From: JAWPMT01 sp965229785
GTDB lineage: Bacteria > Bacteroidota > Bacteroidia > Cytophagales > Cyclobacteriaceae
Direction of reading: 5' to 3'
DNA: 64,000 nt
Assembly: GCA_965229785.1 (NCBI GenBank)
Contig: CBDDJS010000001.1
Coordinates: forward strand, 3,100,001 to 3,164,000
The position numbers and the translations under genes are program-made. Positions within the stretch are counted from its first letter, which is position 1. Every line of letters starts with the position of its first letter. Below, piece after piece: positions 54,600 through 62,706 of this stretch. Under the pieces are notes generated by a model. That model had not been told where the DNA came from and did no database searches. It saw only the letters and a list, made by a program, of their open reading frames with translations.

Positions 54600-55130
54600 A
54601 TGCGGCGAAATCTTATTTATGTATTACTCCCTTTGTTTTTACTCTTCATGGCCTGTGAAGAAGGCACTGACGGCCTTGATGATCAAAATGATACAGAAAA
54701 CACCGCTTTAAGTCAGGAAGTCATTAATGAGTTATTAGAAGCACATAACCGGTATCGATCGGAAGTTGGGGTTGGCAATATCGTTTGGTCTGAAGAAGTG
54801 GCTGAATCTGCGCAGGCTTGGGCAGATGAATTGGGAAAAACGTGCTCCTTCGAACATTCCAACAATGAGCAATACGGAGAAAACCTATGGGCCGGTACAG
54901 CGGGTGCATTCTCTGTTACAGATGTGGTAGATTCCTGGGGTGAGGAAAAAGCATTTTACGATTATGAAAGTAATACCTGCGCCTCGGGAGAGGTGTGCGG
55001 ACATTACACCCAGGTCGTCTGGGCCAATTCAACCGAAGTAGGTTGCGGCAAGGTCACTTGCGAGGGCTGGGAATACTGGGTATGTCAATATGCGCCACCA
55101 GGGAATGTCATAGGAGAAAGACCGTATTAG
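54600..55130 (+). CDS. CAP (SCP/PR-1 family) lipoprotein
   Basis: About 176 residues from the ATG at 54600; the longer frame from 54561 adds 13 residues before the signal. The signal peptide ends LFLLFMAC and is followed by acidic residues, so it is a lipoprotein. The CAP domain is complete: LLEAHNRYRSEVGVGNIVWS, HSNNEQYGENLW, CGHYTQVVWANSTEVGCG and YWVCQYAPPGN, with paired cysteines. Bacterial CAP proteins are secreted and may bind lipids or act on peptides; here it is at an outer membrane or surface. The repeat copy B starts 5 bp after its stop. Confidence 0.87.
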   Translation: MRRNLIYVLLPLFLLFMACEEGTDGLDDQNDTENTALSQEVINELLEAHNRYRSEVGVGNIVWSEEVAESAQAWADELGKTCSFEHSNNEQYGENLWAGTAGAFSVTDVVDSWGEEKAFYDYESNTCASGEVCGHYTQVVWANSTEVGCGKVTCEGWEYWVCQYAPPGNVIGERPY

Positions 55131-55135
55131 CAGGC

Positions 55136-55378
55136 GGATCAATCAAGAAACCATTAAATCATGATATCGCGCCAATGATCCGCAGTTAATTGAGTTAATG
55201 AGTTACTAAATCCTGCTTCGTAATAAAGGGATTAAATACCGCTCTGGTGAGCGATCTTGGATCATGCGAATTACCGGGAAGTAAATGGATTTTTTCATGA
55301 TTCGTAGTTATTCGGTCATTGGATTATCAAGTTTTTTGCTCATAAAACAACTTTCACGCTGCTCTGGTGAGCATCTAT
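55136..55378. repeat. Intergenic repeat, copy B (two tandem units)
   Basis: Units start with GGATCA at 55136 and 55259, the same 123-bp period as copy A. The first shares with copy A unit 1 the run AATGATCCGCAGTTAATT, the following AGTTAATGAGTTA and the hairpin GCTCTGGTGAGC (55241 and again 55361, 120 bp apart). It lies in the space between the CAP gene and tRNA-Glu. No coding frame is present. Confidence 0.72.
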
Positions 55379-55479
55379 GAACCCGAATCAATTCAGGTTT
55401 CAAACGCTTATCAAATCAAGAATTAAGACATTCTGAAATTCCTTGAACTGACAGGAAACAAAAACCCTTCCCGGCGTAC

Positions 55480-55509
55480 CGAGGAGGGAAAAATTATGTA
55501 GTCCGTAGG
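55480..55509. repeat. Duplicate of the tRNA-Glu 3' end and adjoining bases
   Basis: ATGTAGTCCGTAGG at 55496-55509 repeats 55649-55662, the 3' end of tRNA-Glu and its trailer, 153 bp away; both are preceded by an A-rich GGGAAAAATwAT and a hairpin. It is either a decayed tRNA copy or an old integration scar. Confidence 0.5.
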
Positions 55510-55523
55510 AGGACAGAGCGTTA

Positions 55524-55546
55524 AAAAAGCTCCAGTGAAGCTTTTT
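55524..55546 (+). terminator. Possible terminator after the CAP gene and repeat B
   Basis: AAAAAGCT-N7-AGCTTTTT forms an 8-bp stem ending in T; it can work in both directions. Confidence 0.45.
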
Positions 55547-55618
55547 AGCTCTGAGCCAACTTGTAGGGGAGCCTCATACGGCTATGAAATAATTCCTAAA
55601 AGTTCTAAAAACAAAAAA

Positions 55619-55641
55619 CCCACCCTGGAAACCAGGATGGG
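55619..55641 (-). terminator. Rho-independent terminator of tRNA-Glu
   Basis: In the minus direction CCCATCCTGG, a 3-base loop and CCAGGGTGGG form a 10-bp stem with one G-T pair and then six T. It begins about 10 bases after the tRNA. Confidence 0.75.
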
Positions 55642-55651
55642 AAAAATAATG

Positions 55652-55723
55652 TAGTCCGTAGGGGAATCGAACCCCTGTTACCAGGATGAAAACCTGGCGT
55701 CCTAACCCCTAGACGAACGGACC
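55652..55723 (-). tRNA. tRNA-Glu (anticodon TTC)
   Basis: The complement folds as a standard 72-nt tRNA. The acceptor stem is GGTCCGT with ACGGACT (first pair G-T), the anticodon stem CCAGG/CCTGG encloses the loop TTTTCAT with anticodon TTC, and the T-arm is AGGGG-TTCGATT-CCCCT. The final CCA is not encoded. A promoter lies upstream and a terminator downstream, so it is a single-gene unit. Confidence 0.93.
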
Positions 55724-55740
55724 AGTTTATTTGGGAGTGC

Positions 55741-55771
55741 AAAAATAGAATTGAAGGTTACAATTACAAAC
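55741..55771 (-). promoter_or_regulatory. Promoter of tRNA-Glu
   Basis: On the minus strand TTTG (55771-55768), 19 bases, then TATTTTTG (55748-55741): an exact fit to the Bacteroidota promoter TTTG-N19-TAnnTTTG, ending 17 bases before the tRNA. Confidence 0.7.
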
Positions 55772-55846
55772 ATTTCTGGAAAATATTTTAAGAGTTTTTT
55801 AGCTTCAATCGGTAACCTCTTGATTATCATTTAAATGGCTCTGAAA

Positions 55847-56104
55847 TCAGCAAACCATCCCTCCGTCAGGATCCAGGTAGCAAGAATCCGAAGAGATAGA
55901 TCTGCTCCAATTCAACTCTTTCTCCAGAGTCAATAGAAAGTCGTTCATGGCTTCCTTCCCCTTTATCACTTTTCCACTTTCCAGCAGGTAAGGGAGCGAT
56001 GTAGCCACATTGGCCATTACTTCATAGGCAGCGACCATGTTTTTCAACTGCTCCTCTATTTCATCTGCCAATCGGCTCTCTATAGGTCTTACCAGTGTTA
56101 ACAT
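55847..56104 (-). CDS. Small protein of unknown function
   Basis: 85 residues from an ATG at 56104. It is mostly helical and acidic (DEIEEQLKNMVAAYEVMANV) with a C-terminal Cys pair region (SDSCYLDPDGGMVC). No signal peptide or membrane helix is present. No family is recognised. It is divergent from the gap gene and lies upstream of tRNA-Glu. Confidence 0.5.
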   Translation of the reverse strand: MLTLVRPIESRLADEIEEQLKNMVAAYEVMANVATSLPYLLESGKVIKGKEAMNDFLLTLEKELNWSRSISSDSCYLDPDGGMVC

Positions 56105-56213
56105 TTTGTTTTCTCTATGTGAAACGTAAAAACGCGAAGCATCACTTTATTGTTCGGCTATGCTATGCAAACGTTATACTATTTCCATCACTAAAACCCT
56201 TATGAAATGTGAA

Positions 56214-56244
56214 TTTGTTTACGCGGATTCAAGTTATACATTTG
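56214..56244 (+). promoter_or_regulatory. Promoter of gap
   Basis: TTTG at 56214-56217, 19 bases, then TACATTTG at 56237-56244: a full match to the Bacteroidota housekeeping promoter, 35 bp before the gap start codon. Confidence 0.72.
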
Positions 56245-56279
56245 CACTTCAATTGATTACAGTTTAAAACTTAGAACTT

Positions 56280-57272
56280 ATGTCTAAAACTAAAGTTGCC
56301 ATTAATGGATTCGGTAGAATTGGCCGAATTACCTACCGAGTACTTCTTGAAAAAGACAATGTAGAAGTAGTAGCCATTAATGATCTTACTGACACCAAGA
56401 CTTTAGCCCATCTATTGAAATACGATTCGGCTCAGGGAAGATTTCCCGGAACTGTAGAAGCCGATGATGCCGGACTGATCATCAATGGAAAACACATTAA
56501 GGTTTCTGCTGAGCGTGATCCTGCAAACCTTCCCTGGGGAGACCTGGGCGTAGATATCGTACTGGAATCAACTGGTATTTTCACCGACCCTGAAGGCGCT
56601 GGCAAACACCTCACTGCCGGAGCAAAAAAAGTGATCATCTCTGCTCCTGCGAAAGGCGATATTCCTTTCGTGGTATTGGGTGTGAATGACGATCAATTGA
56701 CAGGTGAAGAAACCATTCTTTCTAATGCTTCTTGTACTACCAACTGCCTGGCGCCGATGGTAAAAGTATTGGAAGATAATTGGGGAATCGAGAGCGGTTA
56801 CATGACTACTGTACACGCTTACACTGCCGACCAAAGATTGCAGGATGCTCCTCATAAAGACCTCAGAAGAGCAAGAGCCGCTGCAGCTTCTATTGTGCCT
56901 ACATCAACTGGTGCAGCAGGAGCGGTTGGTAAAGTAATCCCATCTGTAAAAGGCAAACTGGATGGATTTGCCATGAGAGTACCTACCATCACGGGTTCTA
57001 TCACAGATTTCACAGTGACACTGGAAAAGCCTGCTACTGCGGAAGAAATCAATGCAGCCATGAAAGCGGCATCAGAAGCCGGCCTGAAAGGCATCATGGA
57101 GTATTGTGAAGATCCTATCGTTTCTGTCGACATCATTGGCAGCCCTTACTCTTGTATCTTCGATGCTGCGTTGACAAAAGCCACAGGTACGCTAGTAAAA
57201 GTGGTTGGATGGTATGACAATGAGGCTGGATATTCTAATCGAGCTGCAGATTTGATCTCTAGACTGGCATAA
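56280..57272 (+). CDS. gap: Type I glyceraldehyde-3-phosphate dehydrogenase (main glycolytic copy)
   Basis: 330 residues. NAD-binding motif INGFGRIGRITYRVLLE, catalytic Cys in NASCTTNCLAPMVKVL, base His in MTTVHAYTADQRLQDAPHKD and the end WYDNEAGYSNRAADLISRLA are all canonical. It converts glyceraldehyde 3-phosphate to 1,3-bisphosphoglycerate in glycolysis and gluconeogenesis. It has its own strong promoter (56214-56244) and terminator (57297-57322), as expected of a highly expressed gene. A divergent second GAPDH is at 34300-35289. Confidence 0.95.
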   Translation: MSKTKVAINGFGRIGRITYRVLLEKDNVEVVAINDLTDTKTLAHLLKYDSAQGRFPGTVEADDAGLIINGKHIKVSAERDPANLPWGDLGVDIVLESTGIFTDPEGAGKHLTAGAKKVIISAPAKGDIPFVVLGVNDDQLTGEETILSNASCTTNCLAPMVKVLEDNWGIESGYMTTVHAYTADQRLQDAPHKDLRRARAAAASIVPTSTGAAGAVGKVIPSVKGKLDGFAMRVPTITGSITDFTVTLEKPATAEEINAAMKAASEAGLKGIMEYCEDPIVSVDIIGSPYSCIFDAALTKATGTLVKVVGWYDNEAGYSNRAADLISRLA

Positions 57273-57296
57273 GCCACAGATATACATCAAAAAAAG

Positions 57297-57322
57297 AAGC
57301 TACTCCTATGAGTAGCTTTTTT
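57297..57322 (+). terminator. Rho-independent terminator of gap
   Basis: AAGCTACTC-CTAT-GAGTAGCTT makes a 9-bp stem with a 4-base loop, followed by T, 24 bp after the stop. Confidence 0.8.
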
Positions 57323-57360
57323 CATTTTCGGGAAAACAACTATCCGTTTGCTGGTAAAAG

Positions 57361-57570
57361 GGATCAACCGGTAAATCGGGGGAGGAATATAATTTCTCCA
57401 TTGATCCAAAGTGATTGAGTTAATCCGTTATTCCGTTTTTCTGCTTTTGAAAGGGTGATTTCTTGGTTCCTGGTGAACGACTTTGTGCGGATTACTCTAA
57501 CGGGCTAGCATAATACCTCTAAAATGAATAATTACTATTGAAGGATGGTCCTGGAGATATTGCCTGATCC
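57361..57570. repeat. Intergenic repeat, copy C
   Basis: GGATCAACCGGTAAATC and the following AGGAATATAATTTCTCCATT match copy A unit 2 nearly base for base, as do GATCCAAAGTGATT, GTTATTCCGTTTTTCT and GGTGATTTCTTGG; a 15-base stretch of copy A is missing. The tail (TTACTCTAACGGG, AAAATGAA, AAGGATGGTCC) also matches. The remaining bases to 57723 show no gene. Confidence 0.75.
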
Positions 57571-57723
57571 GTTAGAAAGCAAACGGCCATCGAAGGAAAT
57601 TTAGTCCGTCAAAAGGGATTCATTTGGTTTGATTGCCTTCTTTTTCGGGGTTAAAATGAAGAATCACATATCCTGATCACCTTTTATGATTGTTTTGGCA
57701 ACGTTTTTGCGTTAAATGAACAT

Positions 57724-58467
57724 ATGAAAAAGCTCGCCATCACTCTCATCATTGTTCCCCTGGTCCTTAGTAGTTGCACCAGCTTCCAATATCTTCATAT
57801 CGACAGTTCTATCACCGACAGTGGTGATGGTTTTGTCACCGAAAATGATTCCATCAGACTTACTTATAGGTTTACTCCTGAAGGGGCCATGGATATAGAA
57901 GTCCGCAATCTATCCAATGACCTGATTTACGTAGATTGGAACAAGTCAGCGCTCATTAAAGATGGACAAAGTTTCTCCCTCGCAAGTGATCAAGCCGTTT
58001 TGGAGGCCAGAACAAGTTCTATCGACCTGTTTAATACTGGAATTGAGACAGGCGATGTGAACGGCACAATTACTTCTACCTCTTCTATGAACTTCATTCC
58101 GGAAGGCAGTTTCATCCGTTATCGAACCAAAAGCATTGAATTTGAGCATTATGACATGAAACAATCACCCGGAGTAGAGAAAAAGACAGCAAGTAGTTAT
58201 CGCGTAAAAAACCTTCGAATAGACCCCATTGAAGCTGACAAATTCCAAACATTACTGTTCATCGCCGATGAATCGAACGAAAGCAGGTCTATCTATAAAC
58301 ATGAATTTTGGGTGGCTGAAGTAAACGAAACCCAGTATAACAATCCAAGTTCAACCACCAATCAAATAAAGCTCTCAAGAACCACAGGGGCGGGCAAAGT
58401 GTTAGGAGTTGTTGGTGGAGCAGCATTGTTTGCTGTGTTGGTCGTTGCAGAGTTAGAGGAGGAATAA
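57724..58467 (+). CDS. Lipoprotein of unknown function, tandem paralogue 1
   Basis: 247 residues with a lipoprotein signal ending LVLSSC. The mature domain has TENDSIRLTYRFTPEGAMDI and DLIYVDWNKSALI, and near the end SIYKHEFWVAEVNET. A C-terminal Gly-rich hydrophobic segment (VLGVVGGAALFAVLVVAEL) may be a second anchor. No named family is recognised. The next gene encodes a clear paralogue with the same order of motifs, so the pair arose by tandem duplication. Confidence 0.75.
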   Translation: MKKLAITLIIVPLVLSSCTSFQYLHIDSSITDSGDGFVTENDSIRLTYRFTPEGAMDIEVRNLSNDLIYVDWNKSALIKDGQSFSLASDQAVLEARTSSIDLFNTGIETGDVNGTITSTSSMNFIPEGSFIRYRTKSIEFEHYDMKQSPGVEKKTASSYRVKNLRIDPIEADKFQTLLFIADESNESRSIYKHEFWVAEVNETQYNNPSSTTNQIKLSRTTGAGKVLGVVGGAALFAVLVVAELEEE

Positions 58468-58493
58468 GCTCAATAGGAAATAATAACAGTCTT

Positions 58494-59252
58494 TTGATCG
58501 TATCATTTCGAAAACTACTGATTTCTTCATTCTTCTTCACCTCCATCTTATTATTGGGTTGCAGTCGACACAACTATTACACGATTGAAAGCGATGTTCC
58601 AAGCACCAAAAGAGGATTCCTCCAGGAGCATGATTCCATTTCCTTTATGTATCACTTCAGTCACCCTGGTACAATGGAGGTCACCATCGCCAATTTGAGA
58701 GATTGCCCAATCTATGTGGACTGGACAAGGTGCATCATGACAATTAATGGTAGTAGTCTTTCATTTACCGAACGTGAACCCATCAAGAAAGCAGTTCAAC
58801 CTTCCGGAACCCGGAATCATGTTCCGCTACCATTAAAAAAGCGCTTATCAAATAATGTGGAAAATGGCGTGTCTCAGGTTGCTCCGAAAGCCGCCCTCAC
58901 ATACAGAACAGACCGTATTTCATTCGCCTTCAGGAATCTAAACAGGGTATCAGAAGCTCGAAAAATTACCGTTCAACAAGGTGTGGGAAGATCGCTCGTT
59001 ATTGATCGTTCAGTAGCTGATTCATTCCTTATTGATCTTGCGATCAGGGACGACAGTCAACAAGAAATATCCTCGTATAAACATGCATTCTGGGTATCAG
59101 AAATACTCCAAACAAACGAAATCCAGTCCAATTTCCAAAAAAATCAATTCCATCATTCAAAACAAACGGCTGCCGGTCAGGTGTTGACAGCATTAGGAGG
59201 CATAGCGATCATCTTTATTGCCGCTGTTTTGGAAGACCCCAATAATCAATAG
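58494..59252 (+). CDS. Lipoprotein of unknown function, tandem paralogue 2
   Basis: 252 residues from a TTG start (no in-frame ATG precedes the signal peptide). The signal ends SILLLGC. Shared motifs with the gene before: EHDSISFMYHFSHPGTMEV, CPIYVDWTRCIM, SSYKHAFWVSEI and a hydrophobic end (VLTALGGIAIIFIAAVLE). It differs in the middle, where it has extra basic residues. It is separated by 26 bp from the first copy and probably co-transcribed with it. A small hairpin (59253-59271) follows immediately after the stop. Confidence 0.72.
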   Translation: MIVSFRKLLISSFFFTSILLLGCSRHNYYTIESDVPSTKRGFLQEHDSISFMYHFSHPGTMEVTIANLRDCPIYVDWTRCIMTINGSSLSFTEREPIKKAVQPSGTRNHVPLPLKKRLSNNVENGVSQVAPKAALTYRTDRISFAFRNLNRVSEARKITVQQGVGRSLVIDRSVADSFLIDLAIRDDSQQEISSYKHAFWVSEILQTNEIQSNFQKNQFHHSKQTAAGQVLTALGGIAIIFIAAVLEDPNNQ

Positions 59253-59564
59253 TAAGACTGTTGAAGTCTTATGGCACTTAAATTTTAGCCGTTCTCGTGA
59301 TCAATACGCACATGACAGAAAAATTGAAATACCGTTTTGATGAAATGAAGAGAAGTTGAAGCATAGAATTGCCAGGTAAAATTCAGCCTATTATTTGTCT
59401 CAATGCGGAATTACTTCGACCATAAGGTTTTCTTCTAACCTGATCTGGGTTTTCTTCTTCAAAACCCACCAATTGCTTAAACCACATTTCGAAATTTAAT
59501 TGTCGCCTGAAACAAAAAAAGCCGCAATTCACATCGCAGCTTTTCAATTATACACCTGTAGATC
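59253..59564. other. Intergenic region with hairpins only
   Basis: About 310 bases between the convergent lipoprotein and ftsZ genes. It holds the TAAGACT/AGTCTTA hairpin at 59253-59271 and the ftsZ terminator; I see no gene. Confidence 0.55.
59519..59544 (-). terminator. Rho-independent terminator of ftsZ
   Basis: On the minus strand AAGCTGC-N12-GCGGCTT forms a 7-bp stem (one G-T pair) followed by seven T; it lies about 20 bp after the ftsZ stop. Confidence 0.65.
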
Positions 59565-61319
59565 TTAGTCTACATTATCGTGGAGGAACTTATTGTTCCC
59601 AAGTATCTGATTTTCATCAGTCAGATTGAATTTAGAAATGTTCCGTTCAGAGGAATGCGGTACTTCTTTCAATTTGACTTTTTTGCGCTCATAGGCAGGC
59701 ACATCCCATTTCTCTTTGAAACTCTCTGCATTGATATATTCCTCCTGCCTACGGGCCTTTTTAGCCGCTTCGATCTTCTCTTCTCGTTGGCGACGCTCTT
59801 CCATTAATTCCACTTTACGCGAAATGGGTATGGCAGGCCCCTCGATCAATTCATCAAGAATCGGATCCTCCTCTTCAGCCTCAGGCTCGATTTGGTAGTC
59901 CTTACTAAGTTCAACCAGAAAATCCCCCTCTTCTTCCTCTTCCTCTTCTTCTTCCTCCATGTAATCACGAGGTTCAGGCTTCTCAAATTCAAAAGTGAAT
60001 GATGGACGTCCTGCAGGTTGTTCTTCCTGCTCTTCCTCTAAATCATCCACTTCAAAATCGAACTCCTCAAAACCCGACTCTCTTACTTGTGGTCGCTCAA
60101 AGGGACTTGTTCTCGAGGTTGTCGTAAAATCCTCTTCCTCCTCCTCTTCCTGAACCGGCTTCCTCACCTGTGGCCGATCGAACAACGTAAATTGATTGAT
60201 CTCACGAGAAGACTCCAGGTCATAAACCTTTTTCTGAACTTCATCTTGGTCTTCAAGCTCCACTTCTTGCTGAATTTCAGCCTTCAAGAGCTCCATGCTA
60301 TCAATTTTAGGTTGCTGCTTTCGCATTTTAAGCTGCATATCCTCATCACTGGCAAAGCCAGTGGCGATCACTGTTACACTGATGTTTTCACCCAATGAAC
60401 TATCTACACCATGACCGAAGATCACTTCAGCATCATCTCCCGCAAAGTCCTGCATGTAATCCGTGATTTCTGCCAACTCGTCCATTTGTAACTCAGCATC
60501 TTCACCAGACATGATCGAAAGCAGGATCTTCTCTGCACCCATGATATTCTGATTGTTCAGCAAAGGTGAGTTCAGGGCCATTTCTGCGGCTCTTCTCGCA
60601 CGGCTTTCCCCGGATGCCCGGGCAGATCCCATCACAGCAGCACCTGCATCTTTCATCACCGTCTTGACATCCTCGAAATCCACGTTGACATAACCAGGTA
60701 CCGTAATAATCTCAGCAATTCCCTTGGCAGCGGTAGTCAATACATTATCTGCCTTGCCAAATGCCTCGCTGATCGCCAGATTACCAAACATCTCTTTGAT
60801 CTTGTCATTGAGAACAACGAGCACCGTATCACAATGCTGCTTGAGCAAGCGGATACCTTCATTGGCCTGATTCATCTTTTTGCGACCCTCAAAACCAAAG
60901 GGCGCGGTAACAATACCTACCGTTAAGATGTCCAATTCTTTGGCGACTTGAGCAATGACAGGTGCAGCTCCCGTTCCGGTACCACCACCCATTCCTGCCG
61001 TCACAAAAACCATTTTAGTGTCCTCCGAGAGCATCTCTCGAATATCTTCTTTGCTTTCAATCGCCGCATTTCTTCCCTTTTCAGGATTAGCACCTGCACC
61101 AAGTCCTTTGGTCAGGTCGATCCCGATCTGGAGTTTATTGGCTACCGGGCTACTTTGAAGCGCCTGGCTATCCGTATTGCAAACCACAAACTCTACATCT
61201 TTAATGCCTGAGTTGAACATGTGGTTTACGGCGTTGCTACCTCCGCCACCGACTCCAATTACTTTGATAATGGATTTGTGGTGTGAGGGCAGGTCGAATG
61301 CGTATGTATTTTCACCCAT
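59565..61319 (-). CDS. ftsZ: Cell division protein FtsZ
   Basis: 584 residues. The tubulin-like GTPase core (about 1-330) has IKVIGVGGGGSNAVNHM, the tubulin signature GMGGGTGTGAAPVIA and NDKIKEMFGNL. The rest is an unusually long acidic linker with a run of ten Glu, a basic helix (RRQREEKIEAAKKARRQEE) and the conserved C-terminal peptide ENQILGNNKFLHDNVD that binds FtsA. FtsZ polymerises into the division ring in the cytoplasm. It is the last gene of murC-ftsQ-ftsA-ftsZ and has its own terminator. Confidence 0.96.
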   Translation of the reverse strand: MGENTYAFDLPSHHKSIIKVIGVGGGGSNAVNHMFNSGIKDVEFVVCNTDSQALQSSPVANKLQIGIDLTKGLGAGANPEKGRNAAIESKEDIREMLSEDTKMVFVTAGMGGGTGTGAAPVIAQVAKELDILTVGIVTAPFGFEGRKKMNQANEGIRLLKQHCDTVLVVLNDKIKEMFGNLAISEAFGKADNVLTTAAKGIAEIITVPGYVNVDFEDVKTVMKDAGAAVMGSARASGESRARRAAEMALNSPLLNNQNIMGAEKILLSIMSGEDAELQMDELAEITDYMQDFAGDDAEVIFGHGVDSSLGENISVTVIATGFASDEDMQLKMRKQQPKIDSMELLKAEIQQEVELEDQDEVQKKVYDLESSREINQFTLFDRPQVRKPVQEEEEEEDFTTTSRTSPFERPQVRESGFEEFDFEVDDLEEEQEEQPAGRPSFTFEFEKPEPRDYMEEEEEEEEEEGDFLVELSKDYQIEPEAEEEDPILDELIEGPAIPISRKVELMEERRQREEKIEAAKKARRQEEYINAESFKEKWDVPAYERKKVKLKEVPHSSERNISKFNLTDENQILGNNKFLHDNVD

Positions 61320-61360
61320 GATCTAATATTGTTTATGGCCTTGTCTAAGCAAACAGCCTA

Positions 61361-62668
61361 TTAATATTCCATTTTATCGTCTATATCATCAATCAGCAAG
61401 CCCTTGGTTTTCTCCAGGATGTTCTGGAAAAAATTCCCATCAGGTCGCTCTCTAATGCGTCGTTGCTTGACGCCTTCTTCGCGCTCTTTGCGTTCCATGT
61501 ATTGCATTTCTCGAAAGTCAAGTGCTTTGAACCCTGAAAGAACCAATCCCACGGAAGTAGCATACATCGGGCTCTTGACAGACTCTACTTTGCTCTTACC
61601 CAAATGCTCATTTGGATAACCTACTCTGGCATCCAGCCCGGTCATGTATTCAAACAATTGCTTGATACTGGTCAGCTGCGAACCACCTCCCGTGATTACA
61701 ATCCCTGCGGCCAGTTTCTTATGGTAGCCTGAGGTAATGATCTCTGTATGAACCATCTCAATGATCTCTTCCATTCTGGCTTCTATAATATGCGCCAGAT
61801 TCTTAACGGAAATCTCCTTTGCCGGGCGATTACGCAACCCAGGAATGGATACAATTTCATTGGCATTTGCTTCCTCGCCGATGGCGCGACCAAACTTCGT
61901 TTTCAATTGTTCGGCCTGATGTTCCATCACCATGCAGCCTTGCTTGATATCTGCGGTTATGATGTTGCCCCCAAAAGGAATTACCGCTGTATGTCGAATA
62001 ATATTATCGTAAAAAACGGCAATATCTGTGGTACCCCCTCCAATATCAACCAAACAAACACCAGCTTCTTTCTCTTCTTCACTTAGTACGGCAAGACTGG
62101 ACGCCAAAGGCTCCAAAATCAAGTTTTCAACTTCAAGGCCAGCTCGTTTGATGCAACGATTGATGTTGTTAATGGCATTCGTCTGAGCCGTGATAATATG
62201 GAAGTCCGCCTCGAGTTTCACGCCTGACATACCCACAGGATCTTTGATCCCGTCTTCATAGTCAACAATATAGTCCTGAGGCATCACGTGAATGATCTCA
62301 CTGCCTGGGGGAATCACGATGCGATACATGTCGTTGGTAAGCCTGTTCACATCCTCTACGGTAATCTCATCATTGCTCTCACGAGTGATTGAGCCATGAT
62401 AAACCGCACTTTTGATGTGTTGACCAGCAATTCCAACGTTCACCACACGGATATCAATATTAGCCATTTCGCTCGCCTGAGCAACGGCCTTTTCTATCGC
62501 ATGAACAGTCTTATCTATGTTGGTCACAATACCTCGGATCACTCCGTCGGAAACCGCTTTCCCCATACCCAGGATCTCCAGTTTTCCGAATTCGTTTTTG
62601 CGCCCTACAATGCAGCAGATCTTGGTGGTACCAATATCAAGACCTACTATGATTTTATCCTCTTCCAT
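61361..62668 (-). CDS. ftsA: Cell division protein FtsA
   Basis: 435 residues. The actin-like fold is recognised by VGLDIGTTKICCIVG (phosphate 1), CLVDIGGGTTDIAVF (phosphate 2) and GIVITGGGSQLTSI (adenosine), and the SHS2 insertion region AINNINRCIKRAGLEVENL. It tethers FtsZ to the membrane through a C-terminal amphipathic helix, probably the last residues ILEKTKGLLIDDIDDKMEY. It is encoded between ftsQ and ftsZ, in the usual order. Confidence 0.95.
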   Translation of the reverse strand: MEEDKIIVGLDIGTTKICCIVGRKNEFGKLEILGMGKAVSDGVIRGIVTNIDKTVHAIEKAVAQASEMANIDIRVVNVGIAGQHIKSAVYHGSITRESNDEITVEDVNRLTNDMYRIVIPPGSEIIHVMPQDYIVDYEDGIKDPVGMSGVKLEADFHIITAQTNAINNINRCIKRAGLEVENLILEPLASSLAVLSEEEKEAGVCLVDIGGGTTDIAVFYDNIIRHTAVIPFGGNIITADIKQGCMVMEHQAEQLKTKFGRAIGEEANANEIVSIPGLRNRPAKEISVKNLAHIIEARMEEIIEMVHTEIITSGYHKKLAAGIVITGGGSQLTSIKQLFEYMTGLDARVGYPNEHLGKSKVESVKSPMYATSVGLVLSGFKALDFREMQYMERKEREEGVKQRRIRERPDGNFFQNILEKTKGLLIDDIDDKMEY

Positions 62669-62706
62669 TTTCTTTTTATTCAGTCAGGTTGCCCGCAAAT
62701 AGCGTC

